Both the position numbers and the translations under genes were made by a program. Of a stretch of 64,000 bases of DNA, positions 35,997-48,140 are shown in pieces; the first letter of the stretch is position 1; the number at the start of each line of letters is the position of its first letter. Source of the DNA: Apostichopus japonicus (taxonomy: Eukaryota > Echinodermata > Holothuroidea > Aspidochirotida > Stichopodidae); assembly GCF_037975245.1 (NCBI RefSeq), contig NC_092564.1, positions 5,510,484-5,574,483 of the forward strand, written 5' to 3'. Under the pieces are notes generated by a model, which had not been told where the DNA came from, ran no database searches, and saw nothing but the letters and a program-made list of their open reading frames with translations.

Positions 35997-38900
35997 ACGA
36001 TGGACCCTTTACCTGACAAACTCATTAGTCATGTAGGCTGTCGTTATGTCAACACTAACAGCAAGCTTTATACTTTCATTTTGTAACTTTGGGATGCCAA
36101 TGATGCTATATACACCATCGTCTACTAACAACACAGTTTGTTTAGCTTGACTAATTAACTTATAATTCTTATGGTGAAATTGTCAAGCACTTGGCAAATT
36201 TTGCAATTTATGGCCAGGAAAATGTTTGGAATTGAGTAGAATAAGTAATTACTTAATATTGTTTTCATGAAGAAATCTATAAGAGTATCTCAGTTTGATC
36301 AATTTGCGGACTTATTTTCGGTAATACTTTACGGTAAGTCTGAGAACACTGGTGACCAAATACTTGCGATAATAATAAGAAAATACATCAATTTAGTCAT
36401 AAAATATCATCAGATGTGCTAAATGGGGTTGGATACCCTATCTACAGTGGTAGCCTATTTCTGTGGGTATTTGCCCTAAAATGTGCAATTTATTTTTGTA
36501 TTCCTCTGGACTATAGGTATTAACTATTTACTTAATGAAAACTCTGGTCTTGTCTCCACTCAACAACATATTAACCTAGATATGGGCATGCCTACCCATT
36601 CACATACATGCACATGTAACACATAACTTTACACGTTTTACATATGTAGTGAAGCATTGTTTCAATGCAATGTTAGCAATAGTCAGTACTATATACAAAG
36701 GAAGTTTACCTGCCAACATTAACCTGTTCCCGAGGAAATAGGCTAGGATACAAAAACATCCGAAAAGTATGGAGAAGGGGTCACTCGTGTCAAATAGTTG
36801 CAGCTGTTGTTTTTATATAGGATGTATCATGTAATAGTACATAAGAAAGGTTAGCCTGCATGAATAGTGCTTAATTTACATTCAGCTATGTTATATGTAC
36901 AATAGTACAGTATACTGTACATGCAAGACCTTAAAACTGATTTTAGGAATTGGACAGTATTTTATGGTTATAATTGTAAATCTTAACAGGGAATCAATCC
37001 AGATCAGACTAACTGATGTACAGTAATCGATGTACATGGTAATTCACAACAATTCCGTGTTCCCTGTTTTTGATCGATTATTCTTGAAACAAAAGAAATT
37101 CAGATAGTGTGCCAGACTTGATGATTTGAGTGTCTGTACACTTACTTGTATTCCAGCATAGTTGTGGGTTTACTCACCCATACTATGGTATTAGATTAAG
37201 CAGACATACTTGTGCTTTAATAGAGCCTTCTACCTGACTACTCGTACTAGATACGAAGGAGTTCTAGTTGAACTATTAAAAGTAAATTGATCATTTTCTT
37301 TCACATGAACTTGTGTGGTAGATATTCCATCCTTTTGAAAACCAATTCTGATTCCAGAATAAACAAACATACGATTACTACAAAATAGAAATTTTAGGCA
37401 AACTAATGATCAAACAAAACCTTTTTTTTCCTTTTTTTCCTTTTTCATTTCATTTCAATTTTATTTCAATTTTATTTTGTTATCGGTTGAGTTTAGATTA
37501 CACTGGATAATACGGGAGATCCCTTGGGATCCCCTTAATCTATCCTTTGGTAAAAACTTCCAAGGTCTTTTGAAATCATAAATTACTTTATAGGCTCAAA
37601 ACAAAATTCTGCAAATGTAGGACGGTGGCATTCGTTAGTAATGTTCTCTTATACTGTATGCATTGCATGTATGTACAGTATGTGAAATGAGTGACAGTGA
37701 AAATGACTGTTTTATTAAATATATATATGCTGGTCAGATGAAACTGAAAATATGGCAATTAGATACAATAGGGAGTTTATAATTTGCTTATAAATTGAGC
37801 TAATGAATATTCTGTAATAATAGCACGTATTATAAGTTCTTGTTCTGTAGAGTATTTACATATGCAAGAGGTTTTGTCAGAGAAAAGAAAACACTCTCAC
37901 AATCATGTGAAAGTATTTACGTCAATGTGCGCATAATATAACTATCTCACAAATAAACAGAATTGTTCATTGTTATCGCCTGTCTGACACTTTGGAGATG
38001 CAGTAACACAAAAATAGCCGTTGGCCTATGAGCCATTAGAAGGGGAATTTTACTGGCCCAAGGTCTGGTGTTGTATTACCAAACTCAAACAACCATAAAA
38101 ATTCTTAAAAACTTTACCCTACTTGTGTATCAGGTTTTACTGTAACAGAAATATTTTCTTGTTACAGTAGTAATAGGATTTGGTGAAAGCTGATCCCAAG
38201 TGGCAGGCTGGAGGTGAACTCTGTCCTGTATCCTCTTATTTGCATCACCCAATCATCCACTCCAATAAAAGCCCATTAATGGGCCAAAAGATTTGTTCCC
38301 CCACCGCCCTGCCCACCCCTCGCATTCATCCCTGCAGAAGGATATGGTGAGCAACCTCATGGCCTGCCCAAACCCCTCTGGTTGGTCTCATCTCTCTAGT
38401 TCTATATGGTTGTCAGGAGAAAGGTTAGCAAAAAACATTATGAAATTATGTTTCATCAGTGACATACGGGTTCAGAAAATTTGATTTCAAAATCACTGTA
38501 CAATACTCATGAGTTTTGCTTGTTGATTCCAAAGATTTTATCATTTTTCTGTATGCACAGTTTAATATTAGACCTGTTATTTCTCCTTCTCTTTTTTTTT
38601 TCATCTTGCCTCTGCCCTCTTTTTTTGTGGGATTTATTGTCTTTTACTGCCCCTGATTCTCTTATTTCCCCTTACTCCCCGCTTCATCCCCCTTCTCCCC
38701 TTGCCCCTTCTCCACTTTTTTTTTCACTTAAATATATTGCTGGACAATCATCCTAGGTTGGTCGCAAGTTGGTCCTCAAATTCACCTGCCGGTCATTCTC
38801 CAGTGGAGTTGTTGTTCAGTTTTGTGTTGTAATGGATCAAGCCTTCATGAAAGTGCTTGGGAAGTATGTGGTTTTGATGGAAAACCGGGTTAAAACACCA

Positions 38901-39608
38901 GTAGAGGAAAGAATGTGGTTTGACCTAGTGGAAAAGGGAATCACTTCTGGAAGCCACTAAGTGCAACTAAAAGACTGTTTATTAGTTTTAAGCCTGCTTG
39001 CGATATTATTTATGATTGTCTTAAAGCTAATCAAAACATAGTTAAGAGTAGATAAATGGTGTTCCAGTGTTTCCTAGAGCTGTTCAACTCTTTTTATTTT
39101 ATATTTTATGTTCAAGGTCGAGTCAGTGGTGTTATCTTTTTTTTAAATTACAATAACAGTAACACGTTTCGAAGAGATAAAAGTTTGTTTGCTTTTTGTT
39201 TGTTTGTTGTCGTTGTAAGTTTTAAAGGGATGCAAAGGATTAACAGCTTACCGTCCAGAAATTGAATTAATATTCAGAAATCTACATGTATGTATTTGTA
39301 ACAATTGAATAGAAATATGACTTTCCAAAGAAATAACTGGTGTCAGATGGCAAAACCAGTAGAAAGATCTGGTTCGAAAATCACCCGGGCTGTAAACTGT
39401 GGGTATAATGACTATGTTTGGGAAGTGGATATTCTTATTGGTCGTTACGGTAGATCGGTCTGTGCAAGGGGGGGGGGGGGGTGTTGCAGAAGATGGAGGA
39501 TGGAGCATAAGATGCTCACCGCAGATAAGGGAACTGAACAAGTACAATAATAGCCGCACATAACATATATACATACTGCTTGAGAAAAGCACCCCTCAGG
39601 CTTGCAAG

Positions 39609-40051
39609 ACTTGGGAATTGTCAGAATGAATGCCCTGAAGAAAATGTCGTAATGACAAAGAGTTCACAGAGTTAAGATGTGGAATTTGCCAGTGCATTTG
39701 TTTTGCAAATGCACTTTTGTTTTGCAAATGCACTTTTGTTTTGCAAATGCACTTTTGTTTTGCAAGTGTTGTGCATTTTGTTTTGACTTGGGAATTGTCA
39801 AAATGAATGCCCAAAAGAAAATGTCATAGTGACAAGAGTTCAGAGTTAAACTTAAGATGTAGAATTTTGCCAGCGCATTTGTTTTGCAAATGCACTGTTG
39901 TTAAATTGCAAATGCACTTTTGTTTTGGAAGTTTTGTGCAATTTGCTTTGACTTGGGAATTGTCAAAATGAATGTCCTGAAGAAAATTATCGTAATGACA
40001 AGAGTTCACAGAGCTAAGATGTAGAATTTGCCAGTGCATTTGTTTTGTTTT
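39609..40051. repeat. Three copies of a ~170-bp unit with nested 19-bp repeat
   Basis: Units start at about 39609, 39786 and 39951 with acttgggaattgtcaaaatg. They share gaatgccc-gaagaaaatgtcgta, agttcacagagttaagatgt and gaatttgccagtgcatttgt. Inside units 1 and 2 the short motif ttttgttttgcaaatgcac is itself repeated. The third copy breaks off about 100 bp before coding exon 4. Confidence 0.9.
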
Positions 40052-40155
40052 CATCATAATTTCAGTGGATATTTTTAACAACCTCAGCAATGTGCAAAGT
40101 CCTTTTAAATGTTTTTTTTTTTCATCTTTCATTTCTCTTCTTCTTTGTGTGACAG

Positions 40156-40218
40156 GCTTCGACTTTGGACCTGACACAGAGGATGAGCAGTTTGTGCCAG
40201 ACTTCCAAACAGAAAACT
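40156..40218 (+). CDS. PEA3: PEA3-type ETS factor, coding exon 4 (EDEQFVPD motif)
   Basis: 63-bp exon between gtgtgacag and gtaagt, phase 1 in and phase 1 out. It encodes residues 67-87, GFDFGPDTEDEQFVPDFQTEN. The EDEQFVPD core (residues 75-82) matches vertebrate ETV1 N-D-E-Q-F-V-P-D. It completes the acidic activation domain. In vertebrate ETV1/4/5 an acidic-x-VP motif of this type is recognised by the COP1 ubiquitin ligase; the residues E75, D76, E77, V80, P81 and D82 are all present. The DNA after the donor (gtaagtattgtc) is a strong splice site. Confidence 0.95.
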
Positions 40219-40331
40219 GTAAGTATTGTCTGAGTGGTACCTGCCGTCGTCATGACGATGGAGAACTTGAAATTTTCAAGAGACCCCACCCACAGACCAA
40301 AATATTACAAACTTAACATGGTAGATGGGCT

Positions 40332-40647
40332 GTTAATAATAAAAAAAATATTCCACTTTTATATAGCGCTTTATACCAGCAATAGGTCTCAAAGGGCTTT
40401 ACAGACGATATGTTACCCCTGGTCAATGATAACCTGTCCCAGAGACAATCCCTCCAGGCGGCTGCAGTTTTATACTGCGCCCAATGACAAGTTACCTCAC
40501 AGGTACCCATTTAACCCCTGGGTGGAGAGAGGCAATTGAGATAAAGCATCTTGCCCAAGGACACAATGTAGTGAACTAGGCAGGAGTCGAACCAGCAATC
40601 CTTGGATCCAAGTCCGATGCCTTAGCCAATCGTCAACCACGCTCTCT
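40332..40647 (-). mobile_element. tRNA-derived SINE
   Basis: On the minus strand it starts with gagcgtggttgacgattggc and gctaaggcatcgg (tRNA-like, A-box region), then ggttcgactcct (B-box). A body with ttgggcaagatgctttatct follows, then aagcgctatataaaagtgg and a T/AT-rich tail. This layout (tRNA-like head, conserved body, gcgctatataa end) is a SINE type found in many animals. ctgtta occurs at both borders (40330-40335 and 40646-40651), a possible short target duplication. It inserted about 110 bp downstream of coding exon 4. Confidence 0.85.
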
Positions 40648-43600
40648 GTTAGTTAACAACAACAGCTCATCCCCTGCCCCCTTCCCCGAAACAGGCAAAC
40701 TATCCCTTGTGGCTTATCTTTGGTGATTTACTCTGTGCCTGGCTTACCTGAGTTAATATCCCTATCTATCACAGTTTAGGTGGATGGGAAGCAACATATT
40801 AAAGTAGACTGGGAGACAGGGTAAGTGCTGTACTCCCGTAAATTATCACCAAACCCATGTTTTTTTGGAGATTGCATCACACGGAGGAAATAAAGACGTG
40901 AACATTTGTAAAATACTACATGTCAGAGCCATTAGTGCTTGAATTTTTAAAAGGTTTCACTTTACACAGTATGATTTATTTAAAGATTGAGAGGGTATCT
41001 CCGATTATTTCTGATTGTTCCGTTGGGTTTTTGCTCAGAATGTTGCCAGGTTTAAATGCAGCTTGTTTATATGTTTTGGCTGTTTAAATTGCCAACACTA
41101 CTAAAACATTTACTGTAGTCTCTCACAGCATTTTTGTCTCCACTTTGCATACTCTTCTTCTTTCATATAAATAAGATATAAAGTCGAGCATGCATAGACT
41201 TCCATATTAACAGATTGTGACACTTTGAGGAAGTTCAGGTTTCACATCACATCACCCCATTCTTCCCCCCCCCCCACCCACCCTTCTCTCTTTCTCTCCT
41301 TCTTCCCTTTAAAAGGAGGACATTAGCTTTATAAAACAGTACCTACCTAAACAGTTGCATCCCTCATTATAGAACTCTTTGATTCAGTTTCATTTTGCAT
41401 TCATCATACTGCAGTGTAGGCCTGTGTGTTTGTTGACTGCAACTTACCATAACAACAGCCAATTCAACTGATAAAATGTCAATAGTTGTTAAATGAAGGC
41501 ATGGATCGCACAGTTTACTATACACACTACACTGTAAGCTTGTACTAGGGTATAAGAAGCACAGTTGTAAACTCACCGTGTGAAGGATTTTCTTTGCCTT
41601 TAGAATCGAAAATAGAATGCCAACAGAGCAATCGTAATTGTTCCCTTTGATATGAAGTCAGTGATGCCCTGAGGGTGAATCTTTTATTCTTTGCATATGT
41701 TGCCTTTTAGTGATTAGATATTATCCCGTATTGAATAATTATACTTTAGGCTCTCTTAGTTCAGTTAAGTTGTTTTGAATAGAAATGAAAATATTCAAGG
41801 CGCAATTTTGGCTTCAAAAAAAAGAAAAGAAAAACACCGAGGTATATAACTAGTTTTTTTGCCATTCAATCCCGAACTTAAAAGAGATAAAGCAAAATTG
41901 TGAATAAAAAGAGGTCATGCACTTTCCCCCACACTAAATAGTAAAAGCACTTGGCAAACCACATTCAACAAGTCTGTGCCTTTTTATCTCCTTACTGGCA
42001 AATAACAACAAGGATACTTCATTCATAAATCCCTTCTACACCTTATCTCTCCCTTGGAGGACTGTAATCCTATCACCCAAACCTCAGATGTTTTCCCAAG
42101 TCTGATGTAAGTCCTCCACATCCCAGCATTGGCTGCTCCATAACCAACTTGACCCTGGGTCACAGTTCTGTAACATAATAGCTCTGTGGCTTCCTATTTC
42201 TGTCCAACTGACAAATGAAAAACTTCCTAAACCTTGAGGCCAAAAAGGGGAACCAAAAGTTGTGTCAACAGCGGGAGATGTCAACAACATTCAGGGATCA
42301 TCTGCCACGTGTGGGTTTGATTGCTTTACTGGTTGTAATTTTTTAGTAGGGCTAGTACCTGCTCTCTCTCCCTTTATTGTGTTGTACTAGGAAGAAGTCA
42401 TTAATTTTACACTCTCTCCTGTGTAACAAGTGGGTAGTCTGCAACCGGTATTTTCCTATGAACATGTGCTTTGTGTTTAGGAACTTTCTAGAACAGTGAC
42501 AGATGTTTTCTGACTTGTAGTGATAATCATTCAATGTTGCTGATAACTTATATTTGTAACATGTACTGCATACCTGAAGGGAAGTGGCAAGAGCTACGTA
42601 GAGAGTGGGTTAGAAAGAGGAGAGGCAGAGGAGGGGAGAGGAAAGGAAGGGAGGAATACTGGACATTGTATCAATAAATGGCACAACCAAATCTTCCTTT
42701 CATCAGTCTGTGTTGTTATTGGATAGTTTTATAATGTAAATTAATATAATTTACTTCTTACCTCTCTTACCCAACAATAACTTATCTGGTATCACACTGC
42801 AAAGTGCTATGCAAAATGGGCAAATTACTATTTTCAAAGATGTATAGTTTATAGTACAGTAGTTTTATACACAGAAACCATTACAGTTGGCAAAATTCAA
42901 AGCATTCAAAACTTCTACACAAAAGTTGAACAGTAAATTATTCCCCTGTTACCTGTCTCCTACAGTATGCAAACGCACTCTGACCTATGCTACACTATTT
43001 GAAGTTTTGCTCTGCGCATACTCAGTACATGGTACTTAAAGGGGATATATACTTGTACAGGTAAACAGCTGCCATCATTCTATCAATCGATAGGCTGGTG
43101 TTTCTTTATAAATGTCCTGGATGCTTGGAAAAATATAGCAATGTTTTATAGTTGGGCTGGTGGAACATCACATGGACCATTGAAGATCACTGAGTTTTTC
43201 TCCTTTAAGAGTAGCCTTCTTGAACATGAATGTCTACAGAATGAATGTACTCCATATCCTGTTGTAAATGCAGCTTTTTGCATATAAATTTCATCCACAA
43301 AAATCACCCAATTCAGTTCCTGACAGTTGGTGCCTTCAAACTAAGACAACTATGAAGAACTAAGTCTAGAAAATGATACACTCTTGTGTGAAAAGTTGAT
43401 CAATCATCCACAGGTTCCGAGTAATTCTTAGTTAATTCATGGTCAAGGATAACATCTAACTGTATATTTCATAAAGTAGTAACAATTTTCATTAAATGCT
43501 TCCCTACCCCACCACTCGGCTCCTCTCCCCCCTCTCCCCCTCCCCAAAAATGAAAGTGTAATAAAAACAAAATATGATTGTAAAACTAATATTCAAGATG

Positions 43601-44899
43601 CCCCTACATTTTCCAAGTTTTGTGGTTTCTTGCTCATCTGCCATCAAGAGTTTTCTTAATGAACCCATCACAGCGGTATACCTGCGATGCGGTTTAGTTA
43701 TGTCACAGATAATACTCTCGGTAGAAGGCAAGACGCCTGCAACCTGTAATTTCTATCCCGTCGGTCCAGTCCGGTAAAGACCAGAATGGGTGCATGCTGT
43801 GACTTGTCCTTATTCATCCCTCTTTGGTCAGCTTAAGTCAGTAACTTGGGGATTTCTCAAATTGAATAATTTGGTCTGCATTTAGTTACAGAATTCATGA
43901 TTTTCATTTTTGACTTCAGAATTCAAAGGTAAGGAGTCTTATAAAGTAGGATGCAGGGCATGTACTGGGCAAACTGTGCGATATATCTGTGAGGTTGTCA
44001 GAGGATTTTAGTCGATTGTAAACTCGATTGCAAACACAGGTGTTATACTTCAGCAGAAGGGTACATTCAAAATGGAGGCAGTTACCATGAAGTGGGTCAG
44101 AGGAGGGATGGTGGGCACAAGTGCTAAAAGTTACTTATTTGGCAAGTTAGGACCTAGATGAAAAAGTTCATATTGATGTGTTTGGTGACAGTTAAATTGT
44201 GTCAGTCATTATTTATTGACACCGAGAAGGGTTTTGGTGAATTTGCATTCTGCAATTTGCTACAATCTGATGGAGTTGGGGGAGGGGGGTGGAGAGCAAG
44301 ATATCTGGAAACATAATCTGTTACATTAGTTCACAAAAATCTCATTAGGGAGGATTAAAGTAGTCATAAACCTGAAAAGTTTTGCCAAATTATGGCAAAC
44401 TAAAACATTACATTACATTTGTGGGGTACAAAATTTTAGCTGTATTTCATTAAATGATTCAATAATGTGATCATCCATGCCTTGTAGGCTCATTGAATTG
44501 ATACAGTCGGTGAAGATTTTCAGTTGGTAATACATACATGTATGTTAATTGCAGACATGCAAACAAAAAGATCCTTAGACCTGTGGTTGATGCTGTGAGT
44601 GGTGTTAAAAGGTAAGGGTAGGTTGGGTCTTTTCCAAGTGCTTTAATTAAATGTTGAATGGAATGATCTAGTTGTAGAACTTTGTACTTTGTCCCAGGAA
44701 ATATAGACATTAGCACATAATTTAAATTTGTACTGTTGTCTGGAATCAAGGAGTGCCGTTGGCTGTTGGCAGTTTCGATTTTCAGAGGTCAGAAGAAAAA
44801 GTCATTTTCGTTGCTACCTGAAAAGAAAGGTAGTCTTCATATAGACATGCTGTGTAATAATTGATGTTGTATATTTCAAGATATAGCTCTTAAATATAG

Positions 44900-45265
44900 T
44901 GATAACATATTGTGAAAACTTGTAGTGATTAAATATAGTGATAACATATCTGATAGTGATTACATATAGTGATTAAATATCATCTCATCATCTGTCCTCT
45001 TCGTGCCTTGTGGCACATAAGGCCATCACGCTCTGTTTCCACTTGTCCCTGTCTCGTGCACTTTCCCTTGCCTCATTCCAAGTCTTCCACCCGCCTTGCT
45101 TTCTTTCTCTTTCCACTGTCCTCCTCCACGTTGTTTTTGGTCTGCCAACTTTCCGCTTCCCTTCTGGCCGCCATGTCAGTGATTAAATATAGTGATTACA
45201 TATTGTGATTAAATATAGCGATTAAATACAGCGATTAAATAAAGTGATTTTAATACTTTTAGTGA
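44900..45265. repeat. AGTGATTAAATAT/AGTGATTACATA tandem array
   Basis: Short units of 12-14 bp (agtgattaaatat, agtgataacatat, agtgattacatat, agcgattaaatac) run on both sides of an inserted LINE fragment. The right side (45178-45265) continues the pattern of the left side (44925-44980). Confidence 0.85.
44988..45173 (-). pseudogene. C-terminal end of a LINE-type polyprotein
   Basis: On the minus strand 45173 to 44988 is one uninterrupted frame of 61 codons plus TGA. It starts W-R-P-E-G-K-R and contains VGRPKTTWRRTVERE, WKTWNEA, ARDRDKWKQ and ALCATRHEED before the stop. GRP-x-T-W-RR, then W-x-E-x-x-x-x-A-x-DR-x-x-W, then LCA-T, is the usual C-terminal tail after the reverse transcriptase in widespread non-LTR retrotransposons. 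Only the tail is present, so this is a 5'-truncated copy, as expected for LINEs. The frame is still clean, which suggests a fairly young insertion. The exact clade is not determined. Confidence 0.75.
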
Positions 45266-47571
45266 TTACATAATAACGTTATAACATTACAACCAGCAAC
45301 TGTATTGTGTCCACTCTAGCCTAATTATCTTCCACAATTTCAAACAGCAGTATGAAAGGACGGTTGAACGGTGTGACTGACTGACAGGGTTTATACTTCA
45401 TAGATATTTATTGCATACAATCAGAGTATTGGATGTCTTCTGAAATATATAGCATATTGGAGGGTGAAATATGAGACACTTAGACGATCTATAAATAGCA
45501 ACTTGTGCTCATGATCAGATAATAAATAGTTTGGACGCAATGGTGTAAATATCAATCCAGGTTAAACCTCACTTTGAATGATTGTCTTGTTTACTTTTTG
45601 GCTTACATGCCTCCCTCAAAATATTAGCAATCTCCTTCTAACCTTCTTCTAAAATGAACTGGGAACCTTTTGAGCACTGTACAGCCATAGTGACCGGTCA
45701 CTACCAGTCAATGACCCCTCCTCAAAAATTATTTTCCTTGAACATGAATTTATCAGATTTACATCACTCCCTCTCTTATCTGTATCCTATACATGGGCAC
45801 TCCGATCCACCCTGGCCGAAGAACTGGTAACGTTCTTGCACTGCGACCCCAAATGACCCTCTCTAAGGTCGCTGGCCTGCAACCAACGACCCCCTCTAAG
45901 GTCACTTCTCTCTCTCCCCTCAGAATCTACCATTTGGGATTCAAAACTGTTACAAGAACTTTCGTTAGGCTACGATAGATTGGAGTGCATGTATATGTAA
46001 CAGGAGACATGGTACAAAGTATCATTGTTTGTAAGCACCTAAACTAGTCAGTGTTGGGCGTACCTGGTTAATATAACAAAACGTGTTAATACTGTACACC
46101 TTGCTGTATCAGTTATGTGCATCATATGTGCTACACAGGGGAGGGGAATGGGAGGAGAAGGGGGATGGGGAAGGAAAAACATTCCACACACCCTAACTTT
46201 GGCACACCACCAATGTCCTTAATCACACTGCCAATGTCCTTTCTCGTGTTGATATTCATATCATTGAGGCAGTAGGTATTCCTTATGCATGCACCCATCC
46301 CAAGGACTCTGGTATGGCCGTTACCATGAACTGACATCATCAGACTATGCACTAGATTGTATAATTCAGTTGATGAAGGCTACAGAACCATTAAATTAAC
46401 AAGACAGTCCATGTTTTTCCATGACATTTGTTTATGTAATAAATGTTTTTTGCCTTTGCTAGTGCCCCTCATTACCCTTCAAAGTATGTTCTAGATTTGT
46501 TTATACCCAGTCTGTTTTTGTTGCTCCCTTGGCGGCCATGGCGGGCGAGGAGCAGCAGTGATTGTCACGTCTCCCTTTTGTCAGTAACATACCCTACCTG
46601 TGATAGGCCTCTATCACACACTGGATATGACAAGATTCCTGAGTTCACTCTTCAGCCATAGACTACCTATAGGCTTGACCTTCATCGGTTGCTGATGTCA
46701 AAATTAAAGCTTCCTGTCATGCGTTTTGCCATGAGGTCAAGAGGCCATACAGTTAAGGCATGCTACTATTAGGGAAGCAATTGGGTAATGGGAAAGAAAA
46801 AGGTCTCCTGATACCAAAAGCTGTACTTTACATGGCATTGATGCATACTGGGTATCCGATGATGTGAAACCCTAGCTTTGTCCCAACCAGGCAGTGTGTG
46901 AATACATCAAATTTATCCAATTGAAGGATTCTTCAACTTGTTTTAGAAACATTGATGAAGGGGCATATATTTAAAAAGAAGAATTCTAAAGAAGAACAAT
47001 ATTCTGACACATGTGGTGTATACCTGTAATACTCTACATGTGGTAGTCTATTCAATACTAACAGAAACTATTTGCCTAGTTCACCCCTATCAGAAATTAC
47101 TGTTCAAACTTTGCCAAACTGTTCACTGTATGTACTAACTAGCCAGTAATTTTTAGTATAGACAGGACTACTTTTGTGATTCAAAGCAAGAATCATGAAC
47201 TACTAATTACCCAGGAGCATGTGTTAAATAGTGCCGGTTGGTTTTAAAACTTTTTACTTGGAGCACCGGTCGGCAAACGTTAGTGCTGGCCAAGTCCGAC
47301 CGGCGCCGACCGGCGTAGCTACAACACTGATGTGCTTGTATAGCATTTCTTCACGTCCAAAATCTCCGCTTTAATTGCTGTGCAATACTTAATATCATTT
47401 AAAGTTACTGGAGATCATAAGAACACCCATTCCATCCCCCCCCCCTCCCACCCACAGATAAAAAAAGGAGAATTGGTTTTGTTCTTCTGTTCGGATACAG
47501 CAGAACAAAGTTGATACAAATCAGGGAACCAATCGTTTCGCATTCTTTTTAAACTACAGTGGTCTAAGTTT

Positions 47572-48140
47572 AGATCCAGAGAGATGGCTGTTCCTCATAA
47601 CTTTGACAACTGGAGAACATTTAGTATCTTTAATCTGTGTAGCTGTTAAACAAGAAAGAATACAGATCACTCGTAAAACGTATAATCAAATATGATATAA
47701 AATACAGTACACTAGAAGTATCCTTTAAGTTCCCTTCGTACAAAACCAGGCATGTTGCAGAGACAAGATGTGCTGTGTGCTGACACAGTTTGAGCACACA
47801 GACGGTTTAAAACGGCTGTATATATGCATACGTAAGTTTGTGTTAAAAGCATATATCCGTTACACAAGAAAACTACCGTGTTCTCAGTTTAGATTCAGAG
47901 AGATGGCTGTTTCTTGTAGCTAGGCAACTGGAGATCATATATGTAACAGATCAATTGTATAGTGTAACAATGTAACATACAATACAGTACAGCACACTAC
48001 AAATATCATTAATGATTCCCTTTTTACAATCCATGAATGTTGTAAAGATGCACAATATGAACACACCAGATGATTAATGACTATATACATTAGTTTGTGT
48101 GCAAAGCCTATGGCCACTACACAAGAATGAACTGTGCTAC
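47572..48140. repeat. Two copies of a ~319-bp unit
   Basis: Copy 1 starts tagatccagagagatggctgtt (about 47571) and copy 2 agattcagagagatggctgtt (47891). Shared later landmarks in the same order are aactggaga, a tacagtac-acactag/acactac stretch, tatcctttaagttcc/tatcattaatgattcc, catgttg/aatgttg and acacaagaa. The copies are well diverged. Confidence 0.7.

Larger units (their letters stand above)
27901..40155 (+). other. ETS gene intron 3
   Basis: 12.3-kb intron, the longest in the gene. It holds T-rich tracts (30680-30722, 37421-37480), a TA run (32206-32230), G or C runs (31857-31866, 35557-35571, 39469-39480), and a distinct higher-complexity patch at 35573-36000. A minisatellite lies just before exon 4. 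No other gene is recognised. Confidence 0.7.

Noticed and set aside
38769-38960. 63-residue plus-strand frame (MDQAFMKVLGKYVVLMEN region)
   Set aside because: Somewhat coding-like and in an intron of the ETS gene, but it ends in a stop, has no ETS-family similarity, and I could not find splice sites with compatible phase.
43504-43731. Minus-strand frame containing AVMGSLRKLLMADEQETTKLG
   Set aside because: Plausible composition but no recognised family, start context or splice signals; left as a possible old retrogene fragment.
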